NCBI GenBank assembly: GCA_002325245.1
Contig: DCRR01000020.1
Coordinates: 87,032-119,532 of the forward strand
DNA: 32,501 bases
Direction: 5' to 3'
From: Microbacteriaceae bacterium UBA1487
GTDB taxonomy: Bacteria > Actinomycetota > Actinomycetes > Actinomycetales > Microbacteriaceae
Below are positions 1-6,275 of this stretch, in pieces. The notes beneath the pieces are model-generated. The model was not told the origin of the DNA. It worked only from the letters and a program-made list of their open reading frames with translations, and did no database searches. Positions within the stretch are counted from its first letter, which is position 1. Every line of letters starts with the position of its first letter. A program made the position numbers and the translations under genes.

Positions 1-194
1 AGTCGACGGTGTTCGCCGCCTGGGCGGGAACCGGCGTCGCTGGTCGCGTCGGTCGTGCGGCCGCCGACACTGCGCACTCCGCGCGCGCAGCCCTCGATGC
101 TGCGCAGGACCGGCTGCACGGGGCGCAGGCGCGACTCGAGCGGGTTCAGCACAAGGTGACGGAGATCCTGCCGTTCCGCGGCTCGAAGGACTGA
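1..194 (+). CDS. C-terminal end of an unrecognised protein, cut by the window edge
   Basis: The frame is open from the first bases, so the gene very probably starts upstream; a GTG at 9 is possible but has no visible ribosome binding site. The visible tail is rich in Ala, Arg and Gln with regularly spaced hydrophobic residues (ALDAAQDRLHGAQARLERVQ), suggesting an amphipathic or coiled-coil helix, and ends in a short basic stretch. No family is recognised. It ends about 110 bases before the HTH gene on the same strand. Confidence 0.5.
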   Translation, partial: STVFAAWAGTGVAGRVGRAAADTAHSARAALDAAQDRLHGAQARLERVQHKVTEILPFRGSKD

Positions 195-225
195 TCGAGG
201 CCTAGACAGGGCCGTCCGGCACCGC

Positions 226-256
226 TAGTCTCGCGATGCACTCCTGTCACAGGAGT
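226..256 (+). promoter_or_regulatory. Putative promoter and operator-like dyad before the HTH gene
   Basis: TAGTCT at 226-231 fits an actinobacterial -10 box, giving a start near 238. Directly after lies a perfect dyad, ACTCCTG (240-246), spacer TCA, CAGGAGT (250-256). It could be an operator overlapping the transcription start or a small hairpin at the 5' end of the mRNA. No convincing -35 is seen. The assignment is inference. Confidence 0.4.
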
Positions 257-302
257 CACACAGATCACACGAGACACGACAGCGAGTCGGAACGGAGGCG
301 GC

Positions 303-497
303 ATGGCTCAGGACCTGTCCGACGTGCGCTTCCTCACCGTCGCCGAAGTCGCCGAGATGATGCGCGTCTCGAACATGACCGTCTACCGGATGGTCCACGC
401 GGGGGAGCTCCCCGCGGTGCGCTTCGGCCGCAGCTACCGCATCCCCGAGTCGGCGGTCTCGCACGCGATCGAGCTGCCCGAGTCGAACGTCGGCTGA
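303..497 (+). CDS. Small excisionase-family helix-turn-helix DNA-binding protein
   Basis: A 64-residue protein made almost entirely of one MerR/excisionase-type HTH: LTVAEVAEMMRVSNMTVYRMV gives the helix-turn-helix and the following GELPAVRFGRSYRIPESAV is the wing. The ATG at 303 follows GGAGGCGGC, a good ribosome binding site. Small proteins of this type (compare Rv0500A of Mycobacterium tuberculosis) are conserved in actinobacteria beside the bS22 micro-gene and a SerB-like phosphatase, as here. It is therefore a chromosomal regulator and not a mobile-element excisionase. Its targets are not known from the sequence. The dyad at 240-256 is a candidate autoregulatory site. Confidence 0.85.
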   Translation: MAQDLSDVRFLTVAEVAEMMRVSNMTVYRMVHAGELPAVRFGRSYRIPESAVSHAIELPESNVG

Positions 498-529
498 GCG
501 CTCGTTTCGCTCGATCCAGGGTCTCCGGG

Positions 530-535
530 TAGACT
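530..535 (+). promoter_or_regulatory. Putative -10 box for bS22
   Basis: TAGACT at 530-535 matches the -10 form seen repeatedly in this window. Transcription would start near 542 and leave a leader of about 60 bases with GAGGTG ahead of the ATG at 604. A second candidate, TAGATT, lies at 543-548. Confidence 0.35.
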
Positions 536-603
536 CTGGAGGTTAGATTTCCGCGGTTCGGCCTAGGACCCGGTGGTCCCGACTCCGAACAAGCGAGGTG
601 AAC

Positions 604-702
604 ATGGGTTCCGTCATCAAGAAGCGCCGCAAGCGCATGGCGAAGAAGAAGCACCGCAAGCTGCTGCGCAAGACGCGCCACCAGCGTCGCAACAAGAAGT
701 AA
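604..702 (+). CDS. Small ribosomal subunit protein bS22 (AURKAIP1/COX24 domain)
   Basis: A 32-residue, extremely basic peptide (MGSVIKKRRKRMAKKKHRK... to RRNKK) with over half Lys/Arg. This composition and length match the actinobacterial AURKAIP1/COX24-domain protein, identified structurally in mycobacterial ribosomes as bS22, near the decoding-centre end of helix 44 of 16S rRNA. The ATG at 604 follows GAGGTG at good spacing. Its position after the HTH gene and before a SerB-like HAD gene is the conserved actinobacterial arrangement. It is too short for most gene finders, but composition, binding site and context make it secure. Confidence 0.9.
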   Translation: MGSVIKKRRKRMAKKKHRKLLRKTRHQRRNKK

Positions 703-712
703 GTCGCTCTGC

Positions 713-745
713 GGATTGAGTAGCGCGAAGCGCGTATCGAAATCC
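713..745. repeat. Palindromic intergenic repeat (TTGAGTAGC...GTATCGAAATC type)
   Basis: The segment starts GATTGAGTAGC, has a small palindrome GCGC-GAA-GCGC, and ends GTATCGAAATCCC. The same end motifs, with a different central palindrome, occur twice inside menB (12902-12995), so this is a dispersed repeat family in this genome. From memory, similar elements are frequent between genes in Microbacteriaceae. It sits between the converging bS22 and HAD genes. Confidence 0.6.
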
Positions 746-762
746 CAGCAGCGCGCACCAGG

Positions 763-790
763 AACGCCCGAGCCGTCTAGGCCGGGCGTT
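763..790. terminator. Bidirectional hairpin terminator between converging genes
   Basis: AACGCCCG (763-770) pairs with CGGGCGTT (783-790). The stem extends inward by GCC/GGC around a GTCTA loop after a one-base bulge. The arm is followed by TTTCTG on the plus strand. It overlaps the HAD stop codon and could end transcription from both sides. Confidence 0.5.
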
Positions 791-1553
791 TCTGCTGTGC
801 CGAGCGCTTCACGCGTCGCGCCTCGCGCGCCACGCGCTTCCGCGCCGCCCGGATGCTCTTGGCTGTCAGTCGCAGGATCGGCCAGCCGTGCTTGTGCGCG
901 TGGTGGGTGAGGATCGCGTCCGGGTTCACGGCGATCCGGTTGCCGACCAGCTCCAGCAGGGGGATGTCGTTGCGGCTGTCGGAGTACGCCCAGCAGTCGG
1001 CGACATCCGCTCCCGCCTTCGCTGCGAGCGCGCGCGCCGCCGCGGCCTTGCGCTCGGCGTGGAGCACGTGACCGACCAGTTCCCCGGTGTAGACGCCGTC
1101 GACGGTCTTCACCTGGGTGCCGAGCGCGCCGGTGAGTCCCAGCTTGCGGGCGATCAGGTCGCCGACCTCCCAGGGTGTCGCCGAGACGAGCCAGACCTCG
1201 TGGCCTTTGCGCAGGTGGTCGCGGGCGAGCTCGACCGACTCGGGGTAGAGCCGCGGCTGGATCCGACGCTCCCAGATGCGCTCGCCGAGTCCGATGATCT
1301 GCTCGCGAGTGTGGCCGGCGGCGAGCCCGAGGGCGCGCTCACGGGCCGAGACGAGGTGCAGGTCGTTCTCGCCGACCGCGATGAATCGGGCTTGATGCCA
1401 GACGAAGCGCCAGATGTCGCGCCAGCGCACGAGTCCGCTTGCCACGGCTTCGCGGCCGACCTGGAAGATGCTCGTGCCGCGCATGAGCGTGTTGTCGACA
1501 TCGAAGAACGCGATGATCGGGCGATTGCTCGGGCTGAGGTCGGAGGCGGACAT
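777..1553 (-). CDS. HAD-IB family phosphatase, SerB-like
   Basis: A 258-residue HAD-superfamily hydrolase. Motif I is DVDNT near residues 18-22 (nucleophile D18, general acid D20); the later YSDSRNDIPLL carries the Mg-binding acidic motif IV. The family includes phosphoserine phosphatase-like enzymes (compare Rv0505c, annotated serB1, in the same context), but the true substrate cannot be read from sequence. The C-terminal tail is very basic (ARKRVAREARRVKRSAQQ), perhaps for nucleic acid or membrane contact. The ATG at 1553 was chosen because motif I follows it directly; upstream in-frame sequence is antisense to the glutaredoxin gene. A -10-like TAGAGT lies 7 bases upstream, implying a nearly leaderless mRNA. 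Confidence 0.9.
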   Translation of the reverse strand: MSASDLSPSNRPIIAFFDVDNTLMRGTSIFQVGREAVASGLVRWRDIWRFVWHQARFIAVGENDLHLVSARERALGLAAGHTREQIIGLGERIWERRIQPRLYPESVELARDHLRKGHEVWLVSATPWEVGDLIARKLGLTGALGTQVKTVDGVYTGELVGHVLHAERKAAAARALAAKAGADVADCWAYSDSRNDIPLLELVGNRIAVNPDAILTHHAHKHGWPILRLTAKSIRAARKRVAREARRVKRSAQQKRPA

Positions 1554-1560
1554 CGGCGCA

Positions 1561-1580
1561 ACTCTAGCCGCCGGTAGGGT
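1561..1580. promoter_or_regulatory. Divergent leaderless promoters for the HAD and glutaredoxin-like genes
   Basis: Only 33 bases separate the two start codons. On the plus strand TAGGGT (1575-1580) is followed by exactly 6 bases and GTG 1587. On the minus strand TAGAGT (complement of 1561-1566) is followed by 7 bases and the ATG ending at 1553. Neither gene has a Shine-Dalgarno sequence. Both -10 boxes fit transcription starting at or next to the start codon. Confidence 0.5.
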
Positions 1581-1586
1581 GGCGAC

Positions 1587-1841
1587 GTGAGTGCACCACG
1601 CCTGACCCTGGTCGGAAAGCCCGGCTGCCATCTGTGCGACGACGCACGGGCCATGGTGCTGCAGGTGCTCGACGAGTTCCCGGGCGTCAGTTTCGATGAG
1701 CGATCGATTCTCGACGATGCGGAGCTCTTCGACGCGTACGTCGAAGAAATCCCGGTCCTGCTGATCGACGACCGGGTCCACACCATCTGGCGCGTCGACC
1801 CGGAGCGGTTGCGTCGTCGACTCGAGGAGGTCACCGCATGA
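1587..1841 (+). CDS. Glutaredoxin-like (DUF836) thiol-disulfide protein
   Basis: An 84-residue thioredoxin-fold protein with the redox motif C-H-L-C at residues 14-17 (KPGCHLCDDA) near the N-terminus and the cis-Pro loop EEIPVLLID further on. This matches the glutaredoxin-like DUF836 family (Rv0508 in the equivalent mycobacterial region). It probably acts in cytosolic thiol-disulfide exchange; the partner is unknown. The GTG start at 1587 has no ribosome binding site but a -10-like TAGGGT six bases before it. Its stop overlaps the next start in ATGA, so the two genes are probably translationally coupled. Confidence 0.85.
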   Translation: MSAPRLTLVGKPGCHLCDDARAMVLQVLDEFPGVSFDERSILDDAELFDAYVEEIPVLLIDDRVHTIWRVDPERLRRRLEEVTA

Positions 1842-2137
1842 TCCGTCACATCGTCGCCTGGAAGCTCAAGGCCACCGAGCCGGCCGAGAAGGAGGAGGCC
1901 GCCCGGCGTCTCGCGGTCGGGCTGCAGGAGCTCGTCCCGATCATCCCGGAGATCCAGCACCTGACCGTCGGCGCCGACCTCGGTGTCGTCGACGGCAACT
2001 GGGACGTCGCGTTCTGGGTCGACTTCGCCTCGCTCGCCGACCTCGACACGTACCAGTCGCACCCCGCGCATGTGGCCTTCGCGGCGCTGCCGCGCGAGCT
2101 GACCGCCGACCGGGTCTGCGTCGACCTCGATCTCTAG
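1838..2137 (+). CDS. Dabb-domain (stress-responsive alpha/beta barrel) protein
   Basis: A 99-residue single-domain protein. It starts MIRHIVAWKLK, the first strand typical of the dimeric alpha-beta barrel (Dabb) family, and has the late motif YQSHPAHVAF, also typical. Members are usually small homodimers and include decarboxylase-like and stress proteins; no specific reaction can be assigned. It overlaps the glutaredoxin-like gene by four bases and is probably co-transcribed with it. Confidence 0.85.
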   Translation: MIRHIVAWKLKATEPAEKEEAARRLAVGLQELVPIIPEIQHLTVGADLGVVDGNWDVAFWVDFASLADLDTYQSHPAHVAFAALPRELTADRVCVDLDL

Positions 2138-2217
2138 GTCGCCCGCGTCGCTCTGGTCAGCGCGGCGGCTCCATGCTTAGGTGGAGGTCCTGTCACTCGA
2201 ATGAAGGAGTTCGCACT

Positions 2218-2397
2218 ATGAAGTTCCAGATCGTCAAGGGCAAGAGCGAGAAGCAGCCGTACTTCTGGCGCATCGTCGCCTCCAACGGGCAGACGCTCGC
2301 GGTGAGCGAGAACTACGTGCAGAAGGCGTCCGCGAAGAAGGCCGTCGAGTCGGTCATCAGCAACGCGGCCGGCGCGACGATCGAGGACCTCGCCTAG
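2218..2397 (+). CDS. DUF1508 (YegP-like) small protein
   Basis: A 59-residue protein of the DUF1508/YegP family: one copy of the unit F-x-I-V-K...YFWRIVASNGQTLAVSENY...KKAVESVISNA. Function is unknown; family members are small alpha/beta proteins often found in two tandem copies, and here there is a single copy. The ATG at 2218 is chosen over an upstream in-frame start because AAGGAG lies at 2203-2208 and the family domain begins there. A -10-like TTAGGT lies near 2176. It converges on aspS with a four-base gap. Confidence 0.85.
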   Translation: MKFQIVKGKSEKQPYFWRIVASNGQTLAVSENYVQKASAKKAVESVISNAAGATIEDLA

Positions 2398-2401
2398 CGC
2401 G

Positions 2402-3733
2402 CTACGGAGTGAGGCGGTTCGGTCCGCGGAACAGGTACGTGACCTCGCGGATCGACGACTGGTGCAGCAGCAGCATGATCACGCGGCTGAGCCCCATGCC
2501 GAACCCGCCGTGCGGCGGCACGCCGTAGCGGAAGAAGTCGAGGTAGAAGTCGAGCTCCTCGGGCTCGAGGCCCTTCTCCTTGGCCTGCTCGATCAGCACG
2601 TCGACCCGGTGCTCGCGCTGGGCGCCGGTCGAGATCTCGACTCCGTTGAAGACGAGGTCGTAGCTGTTCGTGAGGCTCGCGTCGCCCTCGTGGCGCATGT
2701 GGTAGAACGGCCGGATTCCGGTCGCGTAGTCGGTCACGAAGACGAACTCGTGGCCGAGCTCCTCGCGCACGTACTCGCTCAGGCGGCGCTCGCCCTCGGG
2801 GTCGAGGTCGCCGTCGGCACGCGGCACCGTGTAGCCGCGCTTCTCGAGGATCTGGTGCACCTCGGCGAGCGGGATGCGCGGGAACGGCAGGCTCGGAACC
2901 GTGACGGTGACGCCGAACGCGGCCTCGATCTCGGCGCCGTGCTTCTCGGCGACCGCGGTCAGGCCGGCCACGAGCAGCTGCTCGTGCATCCGCATGACGT
3001 CCTCGTGGCTCTCGACCCAGCTCATCTCGGCGTCGACCGAGATGAACTCGGTCGCGTGGCGGCTCGTGAAGCTCGGGTCCGCGCGGAACGCGGGCGCCAC
3101 CTCGAACACCTTGCCGAAGCCGGCCGGCTGCGCCATCTGCTTGAAGAACTGCGGGCTCTGCGCGAGGTAGGCGGTGGTCTCGAAGTACTCGACCTCGAAC
3201 AGCTCGGCGCGCGATTCGGAGGCGCTGGCCATGAGCTTCGGGGTGTGGATCTCGATGAAGTCGTTCTGGACCCACCAGGTGCGCAGCGCGTGCAGGAACG
3301 TGGTCTGCACGCGGAAGATCAGGTTCTGCTCCGGGCGGCGCAGGTCGAGGAAGCGCCAGTCGAGGCGCTTGTCGATCGACGAGTCGTCGGCGATCGGCGA
3401 ATCGAGGGCGGATGCCGCCACGTCGAGTCCGGAGATCTTGATCTCCAGGCCGCCGAGCTTGACGCGCTCGTCGTGCTTGAGCTCGCCGGTCACCGTGAGG
3501 AAGGTGCCGCTCGAGAGCGCCGAGATCGACTCGGTGAGCTCGAGCGCGGGCTGCTGCTCGGGGCTCTCGGCCTCGCGTGTCGCCGGGTTGACGAGCTGAA
3601 CCGCTCCCGATTCGTCGCGCAGGATGACGAACTGCACCTTCTTTTGATCTCGCACCGTTTCCACCCATCCGGAGACGGAGACGGGGCCGTCGGCAAGCGC
3701 GGCGAGGTTCTTGATCAGAGTGCGGTCGGTCAC
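2402..3733 (-). CDS. aspS: Aspartyl-tRNA synthetase, short archaeal-type
   Basis: A 443-residue class II synthetase that charges tRNA with aspartate. It has an N-terminal OB-fold anticodon-binding domain (residues about 15-105, GWVETVRDQKKVQFVILRD). The catalytic domain follows, with motif 2 FRADPSFTSRHATEF, the STGAQREHR segment and motif 3 GFGMGLSRVIMLL, ending FRGPNRLTP. Bacterial AspRS is about 590 residues with an inserted GAD domain; that domain is absent here, so this is the archaeal/eukaryotic-like short form. Such enzymes are often non-discriminating and also charge tRNA-Asn when GatCAB is present; this cannot be decided here. The GTG start at 3733 has TAGACT eight bases upstream, suggesting a near-leaderless mRNA. 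Confidence 0.93.
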   Translation of the reverse strand: MTDRTLIKNLAALADGPVSVSGWVETVRDQKKVQFVILRDESGAVQLVNPATREAESPEQQPALELTESISALSSGTFLTVTGELKHDERVKLGGLEIKISGLDVAASALDSPIADDSSIDKRLDWRFLDLRRPEQNLIFRVQTTFLHALRTWWVQNDFIEIHTPKLMASASESRAELFEVEYFETTAYLAQSPQFFKQMAQPAGFGKVFEVAPAFRADPSFTSRHATEFISVDAEMSWVESHEDVMRMHEQLLVAGLTAVAEKHGAEIEAAFGVTVTVPSLPFPRIPLAEVHQILEKRGYTVPRADGDLDPEGERRLSEYVREELGHEFVFVTDYATGIRPFYHMRHEGDASLTNSYDLVFNGVEISTGAQREHRVDVLIEQAKEKGLEPEELDFYLDFFRYGVPPHGGFGMGLSRVIMLLLHQSSIREVTYLFRGPNRLTP

Positions 3734-3741
3734 GGGGGTCG

Positions 3742-3747
3742 AGTCTA
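3742..3747 (-). promoter_or_regulatory. Putative -10 box for aspS
   Basis: On the minus strand TAGACT is followed by eight bases and the GTG start at 3733. No ribosome binding site is visible between them, so the mRNA would have almost no leader. Confidence 0.35.
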
Positions 3748-3794
3748 CTTCGACGGCGCCGACCGCACGGTGCGCGGCCCGGAGTCGGCGGCGC

Positions 3795-4151
3795 TCAGGC
3801 CTCGGGCGAGCGCGGGCGGAGCTCGGCGAGAACCTCGGCGAAGCGCACCAGGAAGCGCGGCTCGTCCAAGCGCTTGCGCCGCATCCACGAGGTGACCTCG
3901 TCGTTGCTCTTGCTCGCGTTGCACGAGGCGCAGGCCGGCACCACGTTGTCGATCGTGTACCGCCCGCCGCGCGAGATCGGCAGCACGCAGTCCTTCTGCA
4001 GCGCGGGGGAGAGGCTGCCGCAGTAGGCGCAGCCGCCCCAGGCCGCAACGATCGCCTCCCACTCGGGCGGCGTCAGGTCGTTGTCGGCGAGGGCGACGCG
4101 CCGCCGGCGACGCCGGGCCGCCCGCACGCGTCGAGAGCCGCCGGTCGCCAT
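3795..4151 (-). CDS. HNH endonuclease family protein
   Basis: A 118-residue protein with the HNH nuclease pattern. A zinc-binding CAYC pair is followed by the core DCVLPISRGGRYTIDNVVPAC, where the first metal-site His is replaced or displaced (VLPISRGG where DHVIP is usual). The second pair, CASCNASKSN, is the canonical last segment. The N-terminus is strongly basic (RRVRAARRRRRR). The gene is chromosomal, between aspS and a MerR gene, so a housekeeping or DNA-repair role is as likely as a mobile one. The apparent loss of the first His of the motif makes activity uncertain. Its -10 box contains the stop codon of the upstream merR gene. Confidence 0.8.
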   Translation of the reverse strand: MATGGSRRVRAARRRRRRVALADNDLTPPEWEAIVAAWGGCAYCGSLSPALQKDCVLPISRGGRYTIDNVVPACASCNASKSNDEVTSWMRRKRLDEPRFLVRFAEVLAELRPRSPEA

Positions 4152-4159
4152 GACCTCAG

Positions 4160-4165
4160 AACCTA
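4160..4165 (-). promoter_or_regulatory. Putative -10 box for the HNH gene, containing the MerR stop codon
   Basis: On the minus strand TAGGTT lies eight bases before the ATG ending at 4151. The first three bases of the hexamer are the TAG stop codon of the MerR-family gene. Confidence 0.4.
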
Positions 4166-4543
4166 GCCCTCGGCGCCGCGCAGCGAGCGGAGGCGCGTGA
4201 GGAACTCGTCGGCCATCGCCACCTGCCCCAGCAGCGTGGTGCGGCGATCCTCCGCATCCGCGATGAAGCGGTCGAGCTCGGCCATGTCGTGCTGCTGGGT
4301 GGCGTCGTTGATGGCCGCGAGCACCGTCGCCATCTGCTCGAGCGAGTAGCCGAGCGGCTTCATGCGGCGGATGACGAGCAGACGCTCGAGATCGGATTCG
4401 GTGTACTCGCGGTACCCGGCGGTCGTGCGCCCGCTCGGCGTCAGCAGGCCGATCTCGTCGTAGTGGCGCAGCGTGCGCAGCGACAGCCCGGAGCGCTCGG
4501 CGAGCTCGCCAATGTGCATGACGCTGCCCGGTGCTGTGCTCAC
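4163..4543 (-). CDS. MerR-family transcriptional regulator
   Basis: A 126-residue regulator with the MerR winged helix at the N-terminus (MHIGELAERSGLSLRTLRHYDEIGLLTPSGRTTAGYREY). It continues through the second HTH and hinge (LLVIRRMKPLGYSLEQM) into a dimerisation helix. There is no cysteine, so metal sensing of the classical MerR kind is unlikely; no effector domain follows. The GTG start at 4543 is preceded by GGGAGG at good spacing. It is divergent from the SulP transporter gene across 166 bases that hold a MerR-operator-like sequence, so it probably controls itself, the transporter, or both. Confidence 0.88.
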   Translation of the reverse strand: MSTAPGSVMHIGELAERSGLSLRTLRHYDEIGLLTPSGRTTAGYREYTESDLERLLVIRRMKPLGYSLEQMATVLAAINDATQQHDMAELDRFIADAEDRRTTLLGQVAMADEFLTRLRSLRGAEG

Positions 4544-4557
4544 GAGATCCCTCCCAA

Positions 4558-4576
4558 CCCTCACGTTACGGTAGTG
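4558..4576. promoter_or_regulatory. Candidate MerR operator between the regulator and SulP genes
   Basis: CCCTCACGTTACGGTAGTG closely matches the left half and centre of the classical MerR-family operator CCTCACGTTACGTGAGG, with a degraded right half. It lies 15 bases upstream of the regulator start, between the divergent genes. Sequence similarity only. Confidence 0.45.
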
Positions 4577-4709
4577 TTCCTGGGGGCGCGGCTCGCCGTG
4601 CTCTCCGCCGCCACGGCGGTCCACTCTCTCGTATCGTGCGACGCGGCGCGGTATCTCCGCCCCAGTGTCTCGTGCCGAGCGCTCTCGGGGCCCGTCCCTC
4701 AGGAGTCCC

Positions 4710-6233
4710 ATGACCACGCCTGCCCCCGCGCCCATCCGGCCGAACCGCTACAAGGCCGAGCCGAGCGTGCTGACCGCGCTCCGCACGCCGCGCATCCTGA
4801 CCCGCGAGGTGCTCGCCGGTGTCGTCGTCGCGCTCGCGCTCATCCCCGAGGCCATCTCGTTCTCGATCATCGCGGGCGTCGACCCGCGGGTGGGCCTGTT
4901 CTCCTCGTTCGTGATGGCCGTCTCGATCGCCTTCCTCGGCGGACGCCCCGCGATGATCACCGCCGCCACCGCGGCCGTCGCCGTCGTCATCGCGCCCGTC
5001 ATGCGCGACTACGGTTTCGACTACTTCATCGCGACCGTCATCCTGGGCGGAGCGTTCCAGGTGATCATGGGCGTGCTCGGCGTCGCCAAGCTAATGCGCT
5101 TCATTCCGCGCAGCGTCATGATCGGATTCGTCAATGCGCTCGCGATCCTGATCTTCACCTCGCAGCTGCCACACCTGATCGGCGTTCCGTGGCTCGTGTA
5201 TCCGCTGGTGGCCGGCGGCATCCTCATCATGGTGCTGATGCCGAAGCTCACCAAGGTGGTCCCGGCGCCGCTGGTCGCGATCGCGCTCACCACCGCCGTG
5301 GTCGTCGTGATGGCGCTCAACGTTCCGACGGTCGGCGATGAGGGCGAGCTGCCGAACAGCCTGCCCGAGCTGTTCATCCCGAGTGTGCCGCTCACCTGGG
5401 AGACGTTCACGATCATCGCGCCCTACGCGCTGGCCATGGCCGTCGTCGGTCTGCTCGAGTCGCTCATGACCGCGAAGCTCGTCGACGAGGTCACCGACAC
5501 CCACTCGCGCAAGACCCGTGAGGCGTGGGCGCAGGGCGTCGCCAACCTCCTCTCCGGCTTCTTCGGCGGCATGGGCGGCTGCGCGATGATCGGCCAGACG
5601 ATGATCAACGTCAAGGCCTCCGGGGCGCGCACGCGCATCTCGACCTTCCTCGCCGGCGTGTTCCTGCTGATCCTCGTGGTCGGGCTCGGCGACCTGGTCG
5701 CGATCATCCCGATGGCCGCGCTCGTCGCCGTCATGGTGATGGTCTCGGTCGCGACCTTCGACTGGCACAGCATCCGGCCCTCCACGCTCAAGCGCATGCC
5801 GAAGAGCGAGACGGCGGTCATGGTCGCCACCGTCGTGATCGTCGTGCTGACCCACAACCTCGCGATCGGCGTCGTCGCCGGCGTGCTGGTGGCGATGGTG
5901 CTGTTCGCACGGCGGGTCGCGCACTTCGTCACCGTGACGCGCGTGCTTCCGGAAGACGAGCAGGTCCCCACCGCGTACTACACCGTCGACGGCGAGCTGT
6001 TCTTCGCCTCGAGCAACGACCTGACCACCCAGTTCGAGTACGCCGACGACCCGGAGCGGGTCGTGATCGACATGTCGAACTCGCACATCTGGGATGCCTC
6101 CACCGTGGCGGCGCTCGACGCGATCGTCACCAAGTACGAGCAGCACGACAAGCGCGTCGTGCTGGTCGGAATGAATCAGGCGACCACCGATTTCCACGGT
6201 CGGCTCAGCGGGGGCGTGGGCGGCGGTCACTGA
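4710..6233 (+). CDS. SulP-family inorganic anion transporter with STAS domain
   Basis: A 507-residue membrane protein. Hydrophobic segments fill residues about 30-410 and include the family-typical start of the transport core, VLAGVVVALALIPEAISFSIIAGVDPRVGL, and the GGMGGCAMIGQTMINVKASGARTR loop. A cytoplasmic STAS domain follows (about 430-507, with the strand VVIDMSNSHIWDASTVAAL). SulP proteins carry sulfate, bicarbonate or other anions; substrate is not predictable. The C-terminus is short and ends in a Gly-rich tail. The ATG at 4710 follows CAGGAG and is preferred over a GTG at 4665. Possible regulation by the divergent MerR protein. Confidence 0.92.
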   Translation: MTTPAPAPIRPNRYKAEPSVLTALRTPRILTREVLAGVVVALALIPEAISFSIIAGVDPRVGLFSSFVMAVSIAFLGGRPAMITAATAAVAVVIAPVMRDYGFDYFIATVILGGAFQVIMGVLGVAKLMRFIPRSVMIGFVNALAILIFTSQLPHLIGVPWLVYPLVAGGILIMVLMPKLTKVVPAPLVAIALTTAVVVVMALNVPTVGDEGELPNSLPELFIPSVPLTWETFTIIAPYALAMAVVGLLESLMTAKLVDEVTDTHSRKTREAWAQGVANLLSGFFGGMGGCAMIGQTMINVKASGARTRISTFLAGVFLLILVVGLGDLVAIIPMAALVAVMVMVSVATFDWHSIRPSTLKRMPKSETAVMVATVVIVVLTHNLAIGVVAGVLVAMVLFARRVAHFVTVTRVLPEDEQVPTAYYTVDGELFFASSNDLTTQFEYADDPERVVIDMSNSHIWDASTVAALDAIVTKYEQHDKRVVLVGMNQATTDFHGRLSGGVGGGH

Positions 6234-6263
6234 CCCCGTCCGGCCGCACTCGGCAAGCCCGCG

Positions 6264-6269
6264 TACAAT
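6264..6269 (+). promoter_or_regulatory. -10 box for the cytochrome c maturation operon (leaderless start)
   Basis: TACAAT is a near-consensus -10, with six bases to the GTG at 6276, so transcription is expected to begin at the start codon itself. No Shine-Dalgarno sequence and no clear -35 are visible. This promoter would drive all five genes to 10836. Confidence 0.55.
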
Positions 6270-6275
6270 CGAACC

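Noticed and set aside
303..497. The HTH gene as an excisionase of a chromosomal mobile element
   Set aside because: No integrase or att repeats nearby, and the HTH-bS22-SerB neighbourhood is conserved in actinobacterial chromosomes.
236..532. Open frame over the HTH gene in another register
   Set aside because: Arg/His-rich low-complexity translation typical of a shadow frame in GC-rich DNA; the HTH frame at 303 has domain evidence.
2402..4048. An N-terminal extension of AspRS by about 105 codons
   Set aside because: It runs antisense-free but out of frame through the HNH gene and has no synthetase similarity; the family start is at 3733.
3795..4151. HNH gene as part of a defence system
   Set aside because: It sits alone between housekeeping genes; no methylase, helicase or other defence partner is present.
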